Source of the DNA: Volvox africanus
Lineage: Eukaryota; Chlorophyta; Chlorophyceae; Chlamydomonadales; Volvocaceae
Length of the DNA stretch: 64,000 bases
Assembly (NCBI GenBank): GCA_030268105.1
Contig: BSDZ01000078.1
Span: forward strand, 1,860,001-1,924,000
Direction of reading: 5' to 3'
The notes beneath the pieces are model-generated. The model was not told the DNA's origin. It searched no databases and saw nothing but the letters and a program-made list of their open reading frames with translations. This document shows, piece after piece, positions 1-11,829 of this stretch. The position numbers and the translations under genes are program-made. Position 1 is the stretch's first letter, and each line of letters opens with the position of its first letter.

Positions 1-972
1 CAGATCCTCCCGCCACCGCCGCTGTCGTCGCTGCCGTACGCCGCCGCCGCATTGCGAGCACATTGCCCGGATGCCTGATTTGCATAACAAACAACAACAA
101 CAACAACAACAACAACAAACGATAACGAAATATAACGAAAGAAACGCCCCGATATGGTATATGAGTTGAATCGGAGCCATTGGCTCAATCCTTCGGTCTA
201 CACCGTTTAACTGTCGGTTGGTAACTGTCAACTGTCAATGACCAACTGAACAAGCTATAAATGGTTCATATTGCTTGGGAGGTGTTGAACGGTGCATGGT
301 TCCCCGTCCCTAAACCCTAAGATTTCCACATGCAGTAGCGGTAGCAGTAGCGGTAGCAGTAGCGGTAGCAGTAGCATTTCAGAGAAAGAAGGGAACATCG
401 GCATCCCTATAAAAAACCTATAATCCTTATAGGATGTACGATTTTCATTTATTCGCTCATTCGTTCAACGACAGCGGTTCAACGTCATGCGGCCAAAATA
501 CAGAACCCACGGGTCGCTGTGGAAGAGGCCGTCCCGCAAAATCATAATTCCGTACGCCAAGATGAGTGACGTCATCAGCGCATGCCGTACAGCCTGCGCA
601 TAAGGGAACAGCGCCACAGCGCAAGCTTGTCATTTACCCCGTCCCTTGTCCCGCAGTGGCTCGATTGCCAACTTCCGCCCGAGATCGTTAAGAGGTCGTT
701 ATTTTGTTGTTTCATAATCTTCTTCCTCTCTGTCCGTTAATTCTCTCAAAGTAGTTAACTGTAAGACATAACTTTTCGTTCGTTCCCTGGCCAACCAGCT
801 CCAATTTTTATGGACACTCGCTTCCCGCCTCCCCCCTCCTTTTTCCCCTCAAAACCCTAAAACCCTCCCTTCCCCCTAACCCCCCTCAATTAATCAGTCC
901 TCGTTTCTCCAGTATCAGCACCAACATTCTATTTTTCCGACTTCACCCTCTTCATCCATCCATTCCCCTCAC
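1..972. other. left-edge stretch without a resolved exon
   Basis: This stretch should contain downstream introns and possibly 3' exons of the ABC1 kinase on the minus strand, because that gene is still open at its last recognised exon. No further exon could be identified. It contains a short CAA run (about 90-118), a GTAGCGGTAGCA-type repeat (about 331-375) and short telomere-like AAACCCTAA words near 311 and 850. Confidence 0.5.
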
Positions 973-3900
973 CAGGTCCATGCCCGCGATGTCCAAAATA
1001 GGCACTCCATCCAAATACTCCATCGTCAGCACCCGGTGCCCCGAGTGGCTGGGCACCATGCGCGGCACCACGACACGGCGCAGGGCTGGGTACGACTCGG
1101 CAGCGGACTCCAGGGAGGTACGAATGGCGGAGGCCACACGGGCCTCCCGCCCAAAATCAAATTCCAGGGGAACCTGCAAAATATTTTTAGATTAATTGGA
1201 TTTAGTAGGGTGTTTGGATCCTGTTAAGGATTTGAAGCCCGAAAAGAGCGGATCGGGAATGGAGTTGAATGGAGTGGAGGCCGAGGCGGAGGCGGGTAAA
1301 TGGCGCAGGATTGCATCATTTGATTTAATGATATTTTCGTGCACTCAAAGCCTGCACTGACAGACACATACACAGACAGACACAACTAACCCACAGACAG
1401 CGATGCTCACGATACGTCACCTGCACATTGTACTCCCGCACTAACGACCCGTGGTCAAAGCCAAGCTGCAGCCCCGCCGCCTCCATCAGCCCCGACAGCG
1501 CTGACAGGTTCGCCAGATCGGAGCGCATCATGCGGTGTGCGGGGCCGTGCTGAACCTTCACCACCACGGGCCGTCCGTCGGGTAGCTGACCCCGATGAAC
1601 CTGAGGGGGGTGGGAGGTGTGTGTGTGTGTGCGCAGCGGGATTGGGTTTTCTGGGGACCGGAGGGAAGACGAGTAAACGAGACCTGGTACTGCTACTGGA
1701 TATGATGAACAAGGTACCAACCAACGTGATAACATTTATAAGGAGCCGTCCCCCGTCCCCCGTCCGCATTCCCTCCTCTCCCAAATCCCCCGTTCCCCGT
1801 CCCCCGTCCCCCGTCCGCATTCCCTCCTCTCCCAAATCCCCCGTCCCCCGTCCCCCGTCCCCCGTCCGCATTCCCTCCTCTCCCAAATCCCCCGTTCCCC
1901 GTCCCCCGTCCCCCGTCCGCATTCCCTCCTCTCCCAAATCCCCCGTTCCCCGTCCCCCGTCCCCCATCGCCAAACCCCTTCACCCCCTCAACCCCCACAC
2001 CTGCGCAATGGTGGCCGAGGCCAGAGGAAAGGGATCCAACTCGCCGAATAATACCTCCGGAGGCACACCCAGATCGGCGGTAATCGTACGCCGTACGACG
2101 CGGTACGGCGCCGGCGGCAGGCGGTCCAGCAAACGGCTGAGAGACTCGGTGTACGGCTGAGGCAGCATGTCGGTTTTACTAGCTAGGATCTGTCCCAGCT
2201 TGAGGTAGAACCCCTAGGAGTGGGGGAGGGGGACGGGGAAGAGGAGGAGGAGAAGTGGACGAGCATTGAGAGGGCAAGCCGGAAGGGGAGGAGGGGAAAG
2301 AGGTACGTATGTCAGGTGGTGGTTAAGGGGGTTAGGGGGTGAGGGGGTTAGGGGGTTAGGGGGTAGGTGGTGAAACCGCACAGAACACGAGGAGAGCTAG
2401 GTGAGGTCATGCCCGTCAGGCCAGCTCTGAAACGTGTACGGCACAGATACTGAGGCGGCCCGTGCAAATACCGAGCCCCAGAAGGTGGGTCGACAAAAGA
2501 CCAGAAATGCCCAAAACATCTATGTATTGTCATTTCTTGTATATAACTTATGCAATAAAGTCGCGAACATTTGCTTGTTTGACACTTGATTCTTACCCAA
2601 ACAAAAAACGAAAAATGCCCGAATACTAATAAATATGATATGGATACATGGAGGAGCTGATCACTACCCTCCATGCTCCGGCCCCCGTGTGCAACATCGT
2701 GCCTTTAATTCCGCTAGCATGTCGAATAAGGCCCCCGCGCCCCACTCGTGTTGGCGCTGCCAGAGCTCCTCCGCCGCCTCGACCTGCCCCCGGGACCTCA
2801 GCGCCCTGGCCCGCCGAGAAGTGAGGAGGTATCTGAAGGGGGGGAGGGGAGGGAGAGGGGGAGGCCCGGGTGTGACTGCTGGGCCTGGCTGACAGGATGT
2901 GTCGTATACACACATACACACATGCAGACATACACACATACACACATACACACATACACACATACTCGCGCAGGCCCAGATGCCCGACAGCGCTGCAGCT
3001 CCTGTTCGCGCCCGACCTTCTCACCGTCTTACCCACTTCGCATCGGCCTCTTCCTCTTCCTTCTTCTACGTTTCCCTCTCACGTATAACTTACAAATTAT
3101 GTTGTTTCTTTAAACAGATTAATTGAATGTGTTTTACGCACTTAAAACATATGAATATACATTCTCCATTAAAAAATATATTCATATGTTATTAGTCCAT
3201 ATTTTTATTTGCATACACTTTTCATCATATGCCCAATTCAATATCTTGTCCCTTCCCCCCGACATCACCCCGCTAACCCATCACCCCACAAACACAGACC
3301 TCGCCACGATGGGCACGGTGCGCTGCCAGTACATGACGCTGCGCCAAACAGCCGGAGCCACCACCGGCATCACCAACCGCAGTGTGGCAAAGACTGCAAA
3401 GGGCCCACGAATCAGCGCCAGCGGTGTGAGGGCCTTACGCAGCGGCCCACGCACGAGGGGGTTCGGGGGAGGCTGCTGCAGCCAGGCCCGGGGCTGTTGG
3501 AGCCCGGGCAGTGGCGGCAATAGGAAAGGCGGGGGTAGAGGCAGGGAGGGCCCGGCGAGGATGGCGGCGATGCCCTGTGGCATATAGTGGAATATGAGGG
3601 AGGGGGCCATAAGGCCTGTTTAGGTAATAATGCCAATCGTGCCATCTGTCTTTTGCTTCCCCCCTTCCAAACCCCGTCAACCCAGGACACGAACCCGCAG
3701 GACAGCGCTCTGTGGCCGAAACCCAATGACGCGGGGTGCCATAAGCCCCTACAAAGTCCCAACAAAGTGGCGTTGTGCAGCACGTGTTGTGCAGCACGTG
3801 CGTTCCCGTCTCTTTCCTACAACAAGAGGATGTACGGCATATGGTAGCAATGTCGTGCATGTCGTACGCACCAGGACGCGACATGTACTTGGAAAGAAGG

Positions 3901-5416
3901 CGCACAGCGTTGCAGTAGCAGCATATTTCATTGCCAACATCGCGCCCGTCGCCATCGTGTTTGCAGCACGGGCCGACACATGCAGGGCGGCGGCGGCGGC
4001 GGCGGCGGCGGCGGGAAGGTGGCGCCGTGGTGTCACAACCGCGGCACCAGCAGTTGAGGCCTTCCGTCGCCGCTTTGCTGTCGGCTGCCCCGCCGCCGCT
4101 ATCGTGGCCGTCCCGGTCGCCTGGCCAGTGCCGCGAACGTCCGAGATCAGCAGCGCCGGCACAGCTGTGGCTGTAGCTAGCTCGTACGGCGCCCCTCGGA
4201 GCAACCTTCCCTCCCTGGAGGCAGTGCCAGGCAACCCCTCTGTTTTTACATGCGTCGTAAGGCTACGGGCCCGAATGACGGGTGGCTCCGAAACCTGATG
4301 CATTATCACTGATGGAGCTTCTGTTGCCGTCCTTTTCGCCACCGTCGTGGTGGTTCCTGGCACCACAGCGTTTCCTTGGTTAGCGATTACTGCCACCGTA
4401 CGGGTATTTGCGGTAGCTCGTCGTACAGGCTTCAGTACGGCACGCAGCGGTGCCGCCATGTGGATGCGGCGGAGCAGGCGGGCGAAGCGTGCCGGCTGCG
4501 CCGCCGCCACAACAGTGGCGCCAAACACCGCACGTCCTGCCGCTGCAGCACCTTTTGATGACAACCGCGCCGCCGCCGCCGCGCCGCTGGCGAACGACTT
4601 GGCGGCGGCTTGTGCTGCAGTGCCAGATACAATACCGCTTTTCCGTACACCGACGATGGTACTGCGGCCGGCCCGTGAAATGACGCTGACGCTGGCACGT
4701 CCCAAGTAACCTGCACGGAGGCCAGCCCCGCGAATCGCAGGAACCAGAATGCCGTACAGGTTGTGGATCCTGTGGATTCCAGAGAAATTATGGTTCGTCT
4801 TAACTGTTGTGGAGCGCTGGCTTTGGTGACGGGGTTGTGCTCGTATGTGTAAGCTCGGTGGTGGTGCAATGGCTGTCACGCCCGGTGTGGGCATTTCAAT
4901 GCCTCGCAGCTGTGGTTGGAGAAGGCGCTGTAGGCTAAATTCGAGATCAATGGGCGTTGCGCCGTCGCGCAAATCCTCGAGAATGGCCAGTCGCTCATCG
5001 TCATGGCCCTGGCGAGCAGGATGAAAGGGAGGCGCAGGCCGTCAAGATCGCCTTGGAATAGCGTGGCTAAAGTATGTTTCGACAAGATTATGTGGGAGAT
5101 ATTAACAACAAGACGCCACTAAACAAAGTGCAGGCAAGATGGCCATCAACGGATGCATGCGACTTGGCCCAACAATGGACATCGACTTGGTGCGCGACAA
5201 TGTGTTAAGCAAATAAATTGACATGCAAAAACTCTACTCGCGTCCTTTTGGGTGGAAAAACCGGAAGCTGTTTCCTGGAAAAGCCCTTCTAACACCGACC
5301 TGCCCGTTTGCTGGTAGCACCTTGACCGATTGACCTGTGTCGCCAGCAATGCTTGGTAAAGCTTCCTCCATCACCGCAACAACAGGCCGACCATGGTCCG
5401 AAGAAGATGGAGTCAT
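973..5416 (-). CDS. ABC1/UbiB-family atypical kinase, 3' end outside window
   Basis: Predicted ABC1K (ADCK/UbiB-like) atypical protein kinase. Such proteins act in plastids or mitochondria on prenyl-quinone metabolism. Proposed exons, in transcript order: 5416-5300, 5008-3821, 3574-3300, 2832-2703, 2213-2001, 1600-1421, 1173-973. All phases agree, giving 768 residues before the window ends. Family marks seen: GFYLKLGQ (about 571-578, the KxGQ signature), an Ala-rich nucleotide loop ending ASATIAQ (635-641), the ATP-site lysine in VVVKVQ (about 656) and the MEYLDGVP hinge. The HxD and DFG parts lie beyond the left edge. The two 5' exons encode an Ala-rich, basic 435-residue segment typical of a targeting or linker region. 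Their link to the kinase exons is inferred from a phase-0 GTAGGA donor at 3820, and they could be a separate gene. The intron after 2703 begins with GC rather than GT. The donors at 5300 and 3300 (GTCGGT, GTCTGT) are weak. The kinase exons 3574-973 are much more certain than the 5' part. Confidence 0.8.
1743..1972. repeat. 51-bp minisatellite, about 4.5 copies
   Basis: The landmark GCATTCCCTCCTCTCCCAAA starts at 1766, 1817, 1868 and 1919, an exact 51-base period. Copies differ at very few bases, such as CCCGTTCCCC versus CCCGTCCCCC. The array lies in the ABC1 kinase intron between the exons at 2213-2001 and 1600-1421. Because 51 is divisible by 3, it stays open in several frames as a Pro/Ser/Arg 17-residue repeat, but nothing suggests it is translated. 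Confidence 0.95.
2904..2966. repeat. CACATA/CA microsatellite
   Basis: Alternating CACATA units with one CAGACA variant, in the ABC1 kinase intron between the exons ending at 3300 and starting at 2832. Confidence 0.9.
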
Positions 5417-7005
5417 TCTCAACCCACGAGATTGACCGATCACACTGCCTTAGTAACCTAGATCATAAATAATGTACAAAATATAACAATCATGGCATAC
5501 GAATTGGAGTAGTCCAACCTTATGCGCGCAGCGTTACAGGCAACCTATCCCAAGTAAATTTAGATACTCTCGACAGAATAGCATATTTTTATATTTATTT
5601 AACAATATAATAGTACAATCATGCTTGAACGCAGTCGTTGCATACAATCAATCAGTCCATGGTTATCCTGAACCGGTTCGTTAAACCCAACGGTGTGCGA
5701 ACACACAGGAACAGGATAACCCATATCGTATAAACGTTCTTATTATATGAAAAATAATTATAAACGTGAAAAATGCAAAAACACCATGGCATGCCGCTTA
5801 GCAGCTTTTGTCCGAACCTGACAAAGAACGGCGTGTCGGCGTGTGCTTGCGCGTGCAGTACCATAACAGGCCGGTTTCTGGGTTACTGGCGCACACAACT
5901 GTGAATGATATAACCGCTGATAATGAAGCTTGCATTTTAAGCTCTCAATATGATGTTGGCTGGATGCTGGCTTTCGCCAGTACATTACTAGGTACTGGCT
6001 TTCTTGCTTGAAATGAGGCCTCCTAACCATATCAAGCTTAACAGGATAGTCACGGACACCAACAACTAGGAGTTACAAGATTGGCGATGGATGTCGATAT
6101 TGACGTTTATTTACCAATGCAGACTGGCGCATTTTGGAGCCAAACAAGCGACGTGGAACCTGGGGGAAAAGCTGCTTTCACCGTTGCCAGCATACAAACG
6201 GGGATTGGCGCGGCACTGAAGCGGCAAAGCGCCCTCCCATCTTTGGTGCGGCTTAGGTTGGTGTACGTGGGTGCTCCGCTGCTCGCCGCTGCTCCCAGTA
6301 CCCTGATGTTATTTGAGCGTTCCAAAGAAGCCCCCTGGGGCTCGCGTATCCAAATGCAACAAGAAATGCATTCATATGCCGCTGCAGATCAGACATATGC
6401 AGGTCCGGCACAGGTTCCCGCACATGCCGGATGCGGCATCTCTCCGATATCCGCCGCCTCATGTGGCACCCCGTTAACTGACTGCACGCTATTGGGACTG
6501 CCTTGTCGGCGCTGTGTCATAGCTCTTTGCTATTTCGAGTACTTTATAGCCATACCGTGTTACGTGATTTTTTATCAGTTTTCACGTGCTCTGGACAATT
6601 TTATATCACACGATATGGGCCCGCAGTGCACGGATAGTGTCTTACACGGATGCATGCCAAAATCGTACTTGTTTGTAAGACAAAATTGTTTAGGTAATAC
6701 AATGCATTCAAAGTTTGTACTGTGAGAGTATGGAGTAACCTCGAAAAGAAAAATCTATCTGGCAACTAAGTTCTTACCCACACAACGTGAGAAAGAACAT
6801 TAAACCTTCTTTCATGAATGTGTCTCTGGAGTATGCGTTAATGTGGGACTACATGCGCGAACACAGTTATTTGTTTACAGGTGCTGCTCACTTAACATGT
6901 AATCATCCTTGAGCCTTTAGTTGCCTGCATTTGTCCGCGAGCTCAGGCCATAAAACACCTTTCATATTTCTCGCTCGCTCTCGAGTCATAAGTTCATCCT
7001 AATCA
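5417..7005. other. intergenic stretch between divergent genes
   Basis: Separates the minus-strand kinase start from the plus-strand permease start, so both promoters should lie here. The part from 5450 to 5800 is AT-rich. The only sizeable open frame is at 6087-6725, listed separately. I see no TATA box or RNA gene I would defend. Confidence 0.4.
6087..6725 (+). CDS. unsupported single-exon open frame, 212 residues
   Basis: An ATG-started frame upstream of the permease. I do not recognise the product. It has a Cys- and aromatic-rich C-terminal part (CRRCVIALCYFEYF) that could be one hydrophobic segment. There is no intron, unlike every confident gene here, and no family motif. It could be a chance frame or a 5' untranslated region. 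Conservation in a related genome would decide. Confidence 0.2.
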   Translation: MDVDIDVYLPMQTGAFWSQTSDVEPGGKAAFTVASIQTGIGAALKRQSALPSLVRLRLVYVGAPLLAAAPSTLMLFERSKEAPWGSRIQMQQEMHSYAAADQTYAGPAQVPAHAGCGISPISAASCGTPLTDCTLLGLPCRRCVIALCYFEYFIAIPCYVIFYQFSRALDNFISHDMGPQCTDSVLHGCMPKSYLFVRQNCLGNTMHSKFVL

Positions 7006-10000
7006 ATGGAGAAATTTCAGCGTCCGCAATCTCGAACAGCAACCCCATGGATGTCTTACTCGTCGTCGCGCGGCAACACGGATGGCTCTTCTTGTCGGCA
7101 CCGCAAACCTGCGAGACGGAAGAGAGCTGCATCTGATGAACTTAAGCTATTTTGCATGGGATATAAACAGGACTTGATCCGCAGCTTCACGTTTTTCAAC
7201 AATTCCGGCGTCGCTTTCTCATTGCTCAGCCCGCTTGCAGCCTTAACCGGTAAGCGGTAGCTTACCGTTGGAACATTCATCTTCACACACAACATAGAGG
7301 AAATTTCGGGGATTCCTTTTATGTACGGAGAATCCGGCGGAGAATTTAGGAATACGGCAATAGGATAGTACGGCACGCCGCTGTTGTGCATTTCCTGGTG
7401 CTCATTTCTACATCTATCCGCCCAGCCCTTTTCTGAAAGCACACAAGTTGCCAGATTTGTAATATCCTATTCCTCATTTGTAACTAAGCAAAAAACACGA
7501 ACATTAAGGGACGCTAGATCTGGTCTTGGGGCCCCAATCGGCAACGTTGCGTCCCCGACCCACATCACCCATCGGCCTGTGCACTGGGGGGCGCTTCCCT
7601 CCACAAACAGGCATGTACGGGAATTGGGGCTTGCCGTACGGCGGTTCCGCCGTCATGATGTGGAGCATGCCGGTCGTGGCTGTATTTTCAATGCTCGTGA
7701 CGTTGAGCTTGGCCGAGTTCACCTCTGCATACCCCACCAGCGGCGCCGTCTACTACTGGACGTGGGCTGTAGCGCCGCCGGGGGTGAAGACGGTGGCGTG
7801 CTGGGTCAGTGGGTGGTTGCTGGTGTTGGGGCAAACGTCTTTAACGGCGGCCAACAGCCGTATCTTCACAGATCTTCTCACCGTGTTCGTACTCATGGCT
7901 CGCGGTATGGCGTACGGACATACACATGATGCGGCGAGATGATGATGGTTAGGGTTCAGACAGTATGACCGGGTTGGGGACGGGAAGTTGTCGGCCTTTG
8001 ATGTCGGTCTTGAGGGCCTGATGTGAGGGGGCTGAGCCCGGCTTTATATGTGATTTGGGGTTCCTGGGTGTAGGGGAGTGGGGAGTGGGTTAGGGGGAAT
8101 AGGGAGGTGCACTTGGGATCGCGATTTTACCGTACGTAAATAAGGCCGTAATTCGGGATTAGTATGTGTATATATCGGTTCGGTCTGTCGTACACGCGGA
8201 GAACAAAAGCAACAAAGAAGAAATGATGAACCGAATTTTGAATGCGTGCGGATGCCATTCCTGAAGCCGTTTAGGTGCTTTTTTGATGCCTTCTTTCATT
8301 GTTACTCCTACCGTTACTGCTACTGCCACCGCCACCTTCTGCTGCTGCTGCTGCTACTGCTATTGCTACTACTGCTGCTGCAGGTGTGCAGTTGAGCTCT
8401 AGCGCTCAGCTGGGGATTTTCCTGGCAGTGCTGGCCTTGTCCGCCAGCGCCGCCAGCACGCCAAATTACGTAATGGCGTTCATCACCAGTTTAGGGACCT
8501 TCTGGAACTTCATTGCGCTGGCGGCGCTTGCAGTAGCGCTGCCCTCGGTCGCCAACCGCCGCCAACCGCTATCGTACATATATACGCATTGGCAAGACAA
8601 CGATGCGGTTACAGGTGTCCACAGCCATATCTTAAACATAATGCTGGGCCTGCTTATCAGCCAGTACCTGGTAAGTCTCGGTAATTGTTACTTTGTTAGT
8701 CAGGTAGATGCGTTGTTAGTTATTTGTTACTTAGGTAACATCGTTAGATAGCAACAGGGAAGTTTTGCAGCCTACAGAGGGCCAATGCCCTGTCGTTTGC
8801 GCGTCGGTGGGCGGGGCCGCCAGGTCAGGTGGTTTGGGAGTTGAGTTTCGGAGCCTTTTTCGGCAAATTTAGTTATTATCATCCTTACCATCCCTTTTCC
8901 GTCCATCTTTACAACATTCAAGTACGCCTTTCTCTGCACATCCTCTTGCCCCCTCCCCCTCCCCTCTCCCCCCTCACCCCTCTACTGCCCCCGGCCGCTC
9001 TCTGCGGTATCCGGGGCAGTACGTTGGTATCGGATCCTGCGCGCACATTGCCGAAGAGACCGCTCACGCGGACGTCAACGCCCCGCGCGGCATGCTGGTG
9101 GCAGTAGCAGCTTCTGCAGTTGGGGCTTATGCCTACCTGCTCGCGTTAAATCTGGTGGCAGTGGACCCTCAGACGCTGCTGAACCCGCAGAACGAGTCCA
9201 GGGGCACCCATGCAGTGGCGCAGCTGTTCTGGAACGTGCACTGGTACGGCAGAGTGGCACCTGGAAGGGACGGATTTCCATGTGAGGACGTAGGGTTTTA
9301 GGGAACAAAAGCGAATACGGGATACGACACCTTGTCGTACTGCCGATAGATATCGGTGTTAAATATCAAGTATGAACTACCACAACCACCACAACCACCA
9401 CAACCACCGAATGATTTTAAGTTGTGGTTAGGAGTGTGGGGGTTATGGGGAGAGGGGGGAGTCATCAGGAGCCGGAAGCTCAAACTGATATTTGTACGTC
9501 AAATGGGCGCCTCCGTATGCACATCGTCGTCATGTGTATGTGCGCAGGCAGACGTACGGCAACGGGCGCGGCGGGCTGGCGTTGCTCACGATCCCGCTGG
9601 CGGCAGCATTTCTTTGCGTCAATCAATGTGTCGCTGCGAACGCGCGAATGTTGTTTGCCTTCTCCAGGTGTGCATATGGGGCTTATGTGTCCAATGTTAT
9701 TTTTATTTGGTAATTGAGTGGGAAGACGTTAGCTATCATGCCCTGCTGGCTCAGTCGCAGGGCCTTATGGTGCAACTAGTCACAGTCACACGTTACTTAA
9801 GAGCCACGTTGCCAAGCTTGCCGTACCGTTTAATTGCCACGTCGATAATGATGATTGCTGATATGCCGACGAATGTGTCGTGCATGCTATGTCGTACGCG
9901 AACCAGGGATGGCGCAGTGCCGCTGCATCGGTACCTGGCCCGAGTGGACAAGCGAACCAAGGTGGGTGCGTGGGCCTCATGTAATAATTAACCCAAAAAC

Positions 10001-11829
10001 AAATCAATTATATATTTTGAGTTCTATCTTGTATATATTTATATTACTTTATATTAGTGAATTAGAACTGCACTGCATTTCACGCCATCTCGATTGTCGG
10101 CATTATCTCTCCGTCTCACACACATTTGCACATACACATACACATACGTGTTCGTGTCATCACCAGCACTCCCCGGTAACTGTCTGAGTTGGTTTTATCG
10201 GTTTCATTTCATTCGTGCACTCGTATACTCGTACATTCGTACACAACCCATCTGCTCACCCTCACTCCCTTTTTCACTCCCGTGCGGCATGCCCCCTAAG
10301 GCCCTCTCTCTCTCTCTCCTTTCACACACAGACACACACCATTACCCGTACACCGCCCACACACAGACACACACCATTACCCGTACACCGCCCACACACA
10401 CCCCATTTCACACACACACAGACACCTGTGGTGGCGGTGTGGGTGATGGCGACGGTGTCGGCGGTTATCGGAGTGCCGATGTACTTCTCAGGGCCTTACG
10501 TGGCCACCCTGGCGACCATGGCAGTGGTTAGCACATACTTGTCGTACGGTGTGCCAATCCTGTTCAAGTGGGTACGGCACATAGTGTCAAGTGGGTGGGG
10601 TATGGCGTCTGGGGTGGCAAAAGGGAGAGCTGTTTAAGAAAAAGTACCAGATCCAGACCCACGAGGGTCACAGACACTAACCCCCGGTGGCGCTGCTCTC
10701 TAGCTGAAGCGCTCTGTGATGTCAGCGAGGGGCCTTATGGCCAGGTGGTAGGTTAGTGTCGATGATGACGATATCGCGCCTGACCAGTCACCAAAGTGAA
10801 TGTCCAGGGATTCGTTTGGGGGGCCGATGGAAAAGATTTCCGTTACAGGTATTGATTAAAACACAACCCACCATGCTTCCCGCCATTTTCGCGCCGGATC
10901 ATCTTGCCGTACACCACCGTGTCGTACAGATTAATTAATGGGCGCGGCGTGTTCCTGCCTGGCCCTATCTACACGGGCCCGAAGATCTCCCGCCTGGTCA
11001 ACATAGGGGCGTTGACTTGGATATTGGTGATTGCGTTGGTCTTTTCGCTGCCCACTCTGTACCCTATCAATGCGGAGAATATGAACTACAACGCCGTGGG
11101 TGAGTACGAGATTAGATAGATGCCTTAACCGCCCCCAACCGAAAAAACGAATCATTGCGAAATTCAGTGAATTTGGATTTTATCAGACACTCTTAGATGC
11201 CAATAAGGTTTTAAGAACCTTAAAATTTCTGAAACCAATAAAACCGCTGTGCCCCTTAAATTGAGAAATGTGTTTTTTGACGTGTAAATTTAAACCCTAA
11301 TTTATCATAAATCTTGATGTTCTATGCAGGCACTGCTTTCATGGTGCTCTCCACACTGGCGGCTTTCTATTGCCCAGTCATCGGTGGACGGCACTGGTTC
11401 ACGGGCCCGCGGCCGAACCTGGGACAGTTTGACATGACGGCGGCGACAGCGACGACGGCGGCGACGGCGACGACGACGACTGTAACAGTGACGGCGCCAC
11501 TGATGGCGGGTCCTGCGTCACAGCCGCACATGGAGCGCAAACTATCGCCACTGGCCAATTCATCTCCCTCGCCTTTCTTCCAAGTCGTACACCACCAAGA
11601 GACTGACGTACGGACCATGGAGGGCAGCAGCGCCGCCACTGCTGCTGCCGCGGCGATCACAGTGGTTTCGGAGCTTCGATTGGCAGCGGCAGAAACCCAG
11701 CGGCAAGGGACCTTTCTCCCCGAGTGTGAATTGCTGCTGGAGCGCGCGGCTCCGGGTTTTCCTTCCCCCCCCCAGCAGGAGCAGCAGCAAGAAGCGCCGC
11801 AGACCATGTCCCAGCATTGCGCTGTCTAG
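7006..11829 (+). CDS. APC-superfamily amino-acid permease (BAT1/GABA-permease-like)
   Basis: Membrane transporter of the amino acid-polyamine-organocation superfamily, probably moving amino acids or GABA. Exons: 7006-7249, 7611-7904, 8384-8670, 9020-9243, 9548-9667, 9907-9961, 10422-10567, 10930-11099, 11330-11829. All junctions are GT-AG and in phase, giving 679 residues. The N-terminal segment contains DELKLFCMGYKQDLIR followed by FFNNSGVAFSLLSPL, the usual entry into TM1. Exon 2 has the YGNWGLPYGG and SAYPTSGAVYYW motifs. Exon 4 carries HIAEET (about 284-289), the conserved acidic loop of this subfamily. Exons 5 to 9 supply the remaining membrane segments, including MLFAFSRDGAVPLH and the LPGPIYTG loop. 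The last exon adds about 120 residues of Ala/Thr- and Gln-rich tail not usual for the family, which is normally 500-530 residues. The start was chosen as the first ATG of the exon carrying the conserved N-terminus. The acceptor of exon 7 lies in a CA repeat. Substrate cannot be read from sequence. Confidence 0.93.
9375..9408 (+). repeat. CACAAC/CCA short repeat
   Basis: Repeated ACCACAACC units within permease intron 4. Confidence 0.75.
10318..10431 (+). repeat. CA-rich repeat with a duplicated ~43-bp unit feeding an acceptor
   Basis: CA-rich stretch ending at the exon 7 acceptor of the permease (CACACACAG then ACACCTGTG). It includes an imperfect duplication: CACACCATTACCCGTACACC appears twice about 43 bases apart. 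The usual pyrimidine tract is replaced by alternating C and A. Confidence 0.8.

Noticed and set aside
1455..2160. 172- and 207-codon frames with a 17-residue repeat
   Set aside because: They read through the 51-bp minisatellite and neighbouring ABC1 kinase exons in wrong frames.
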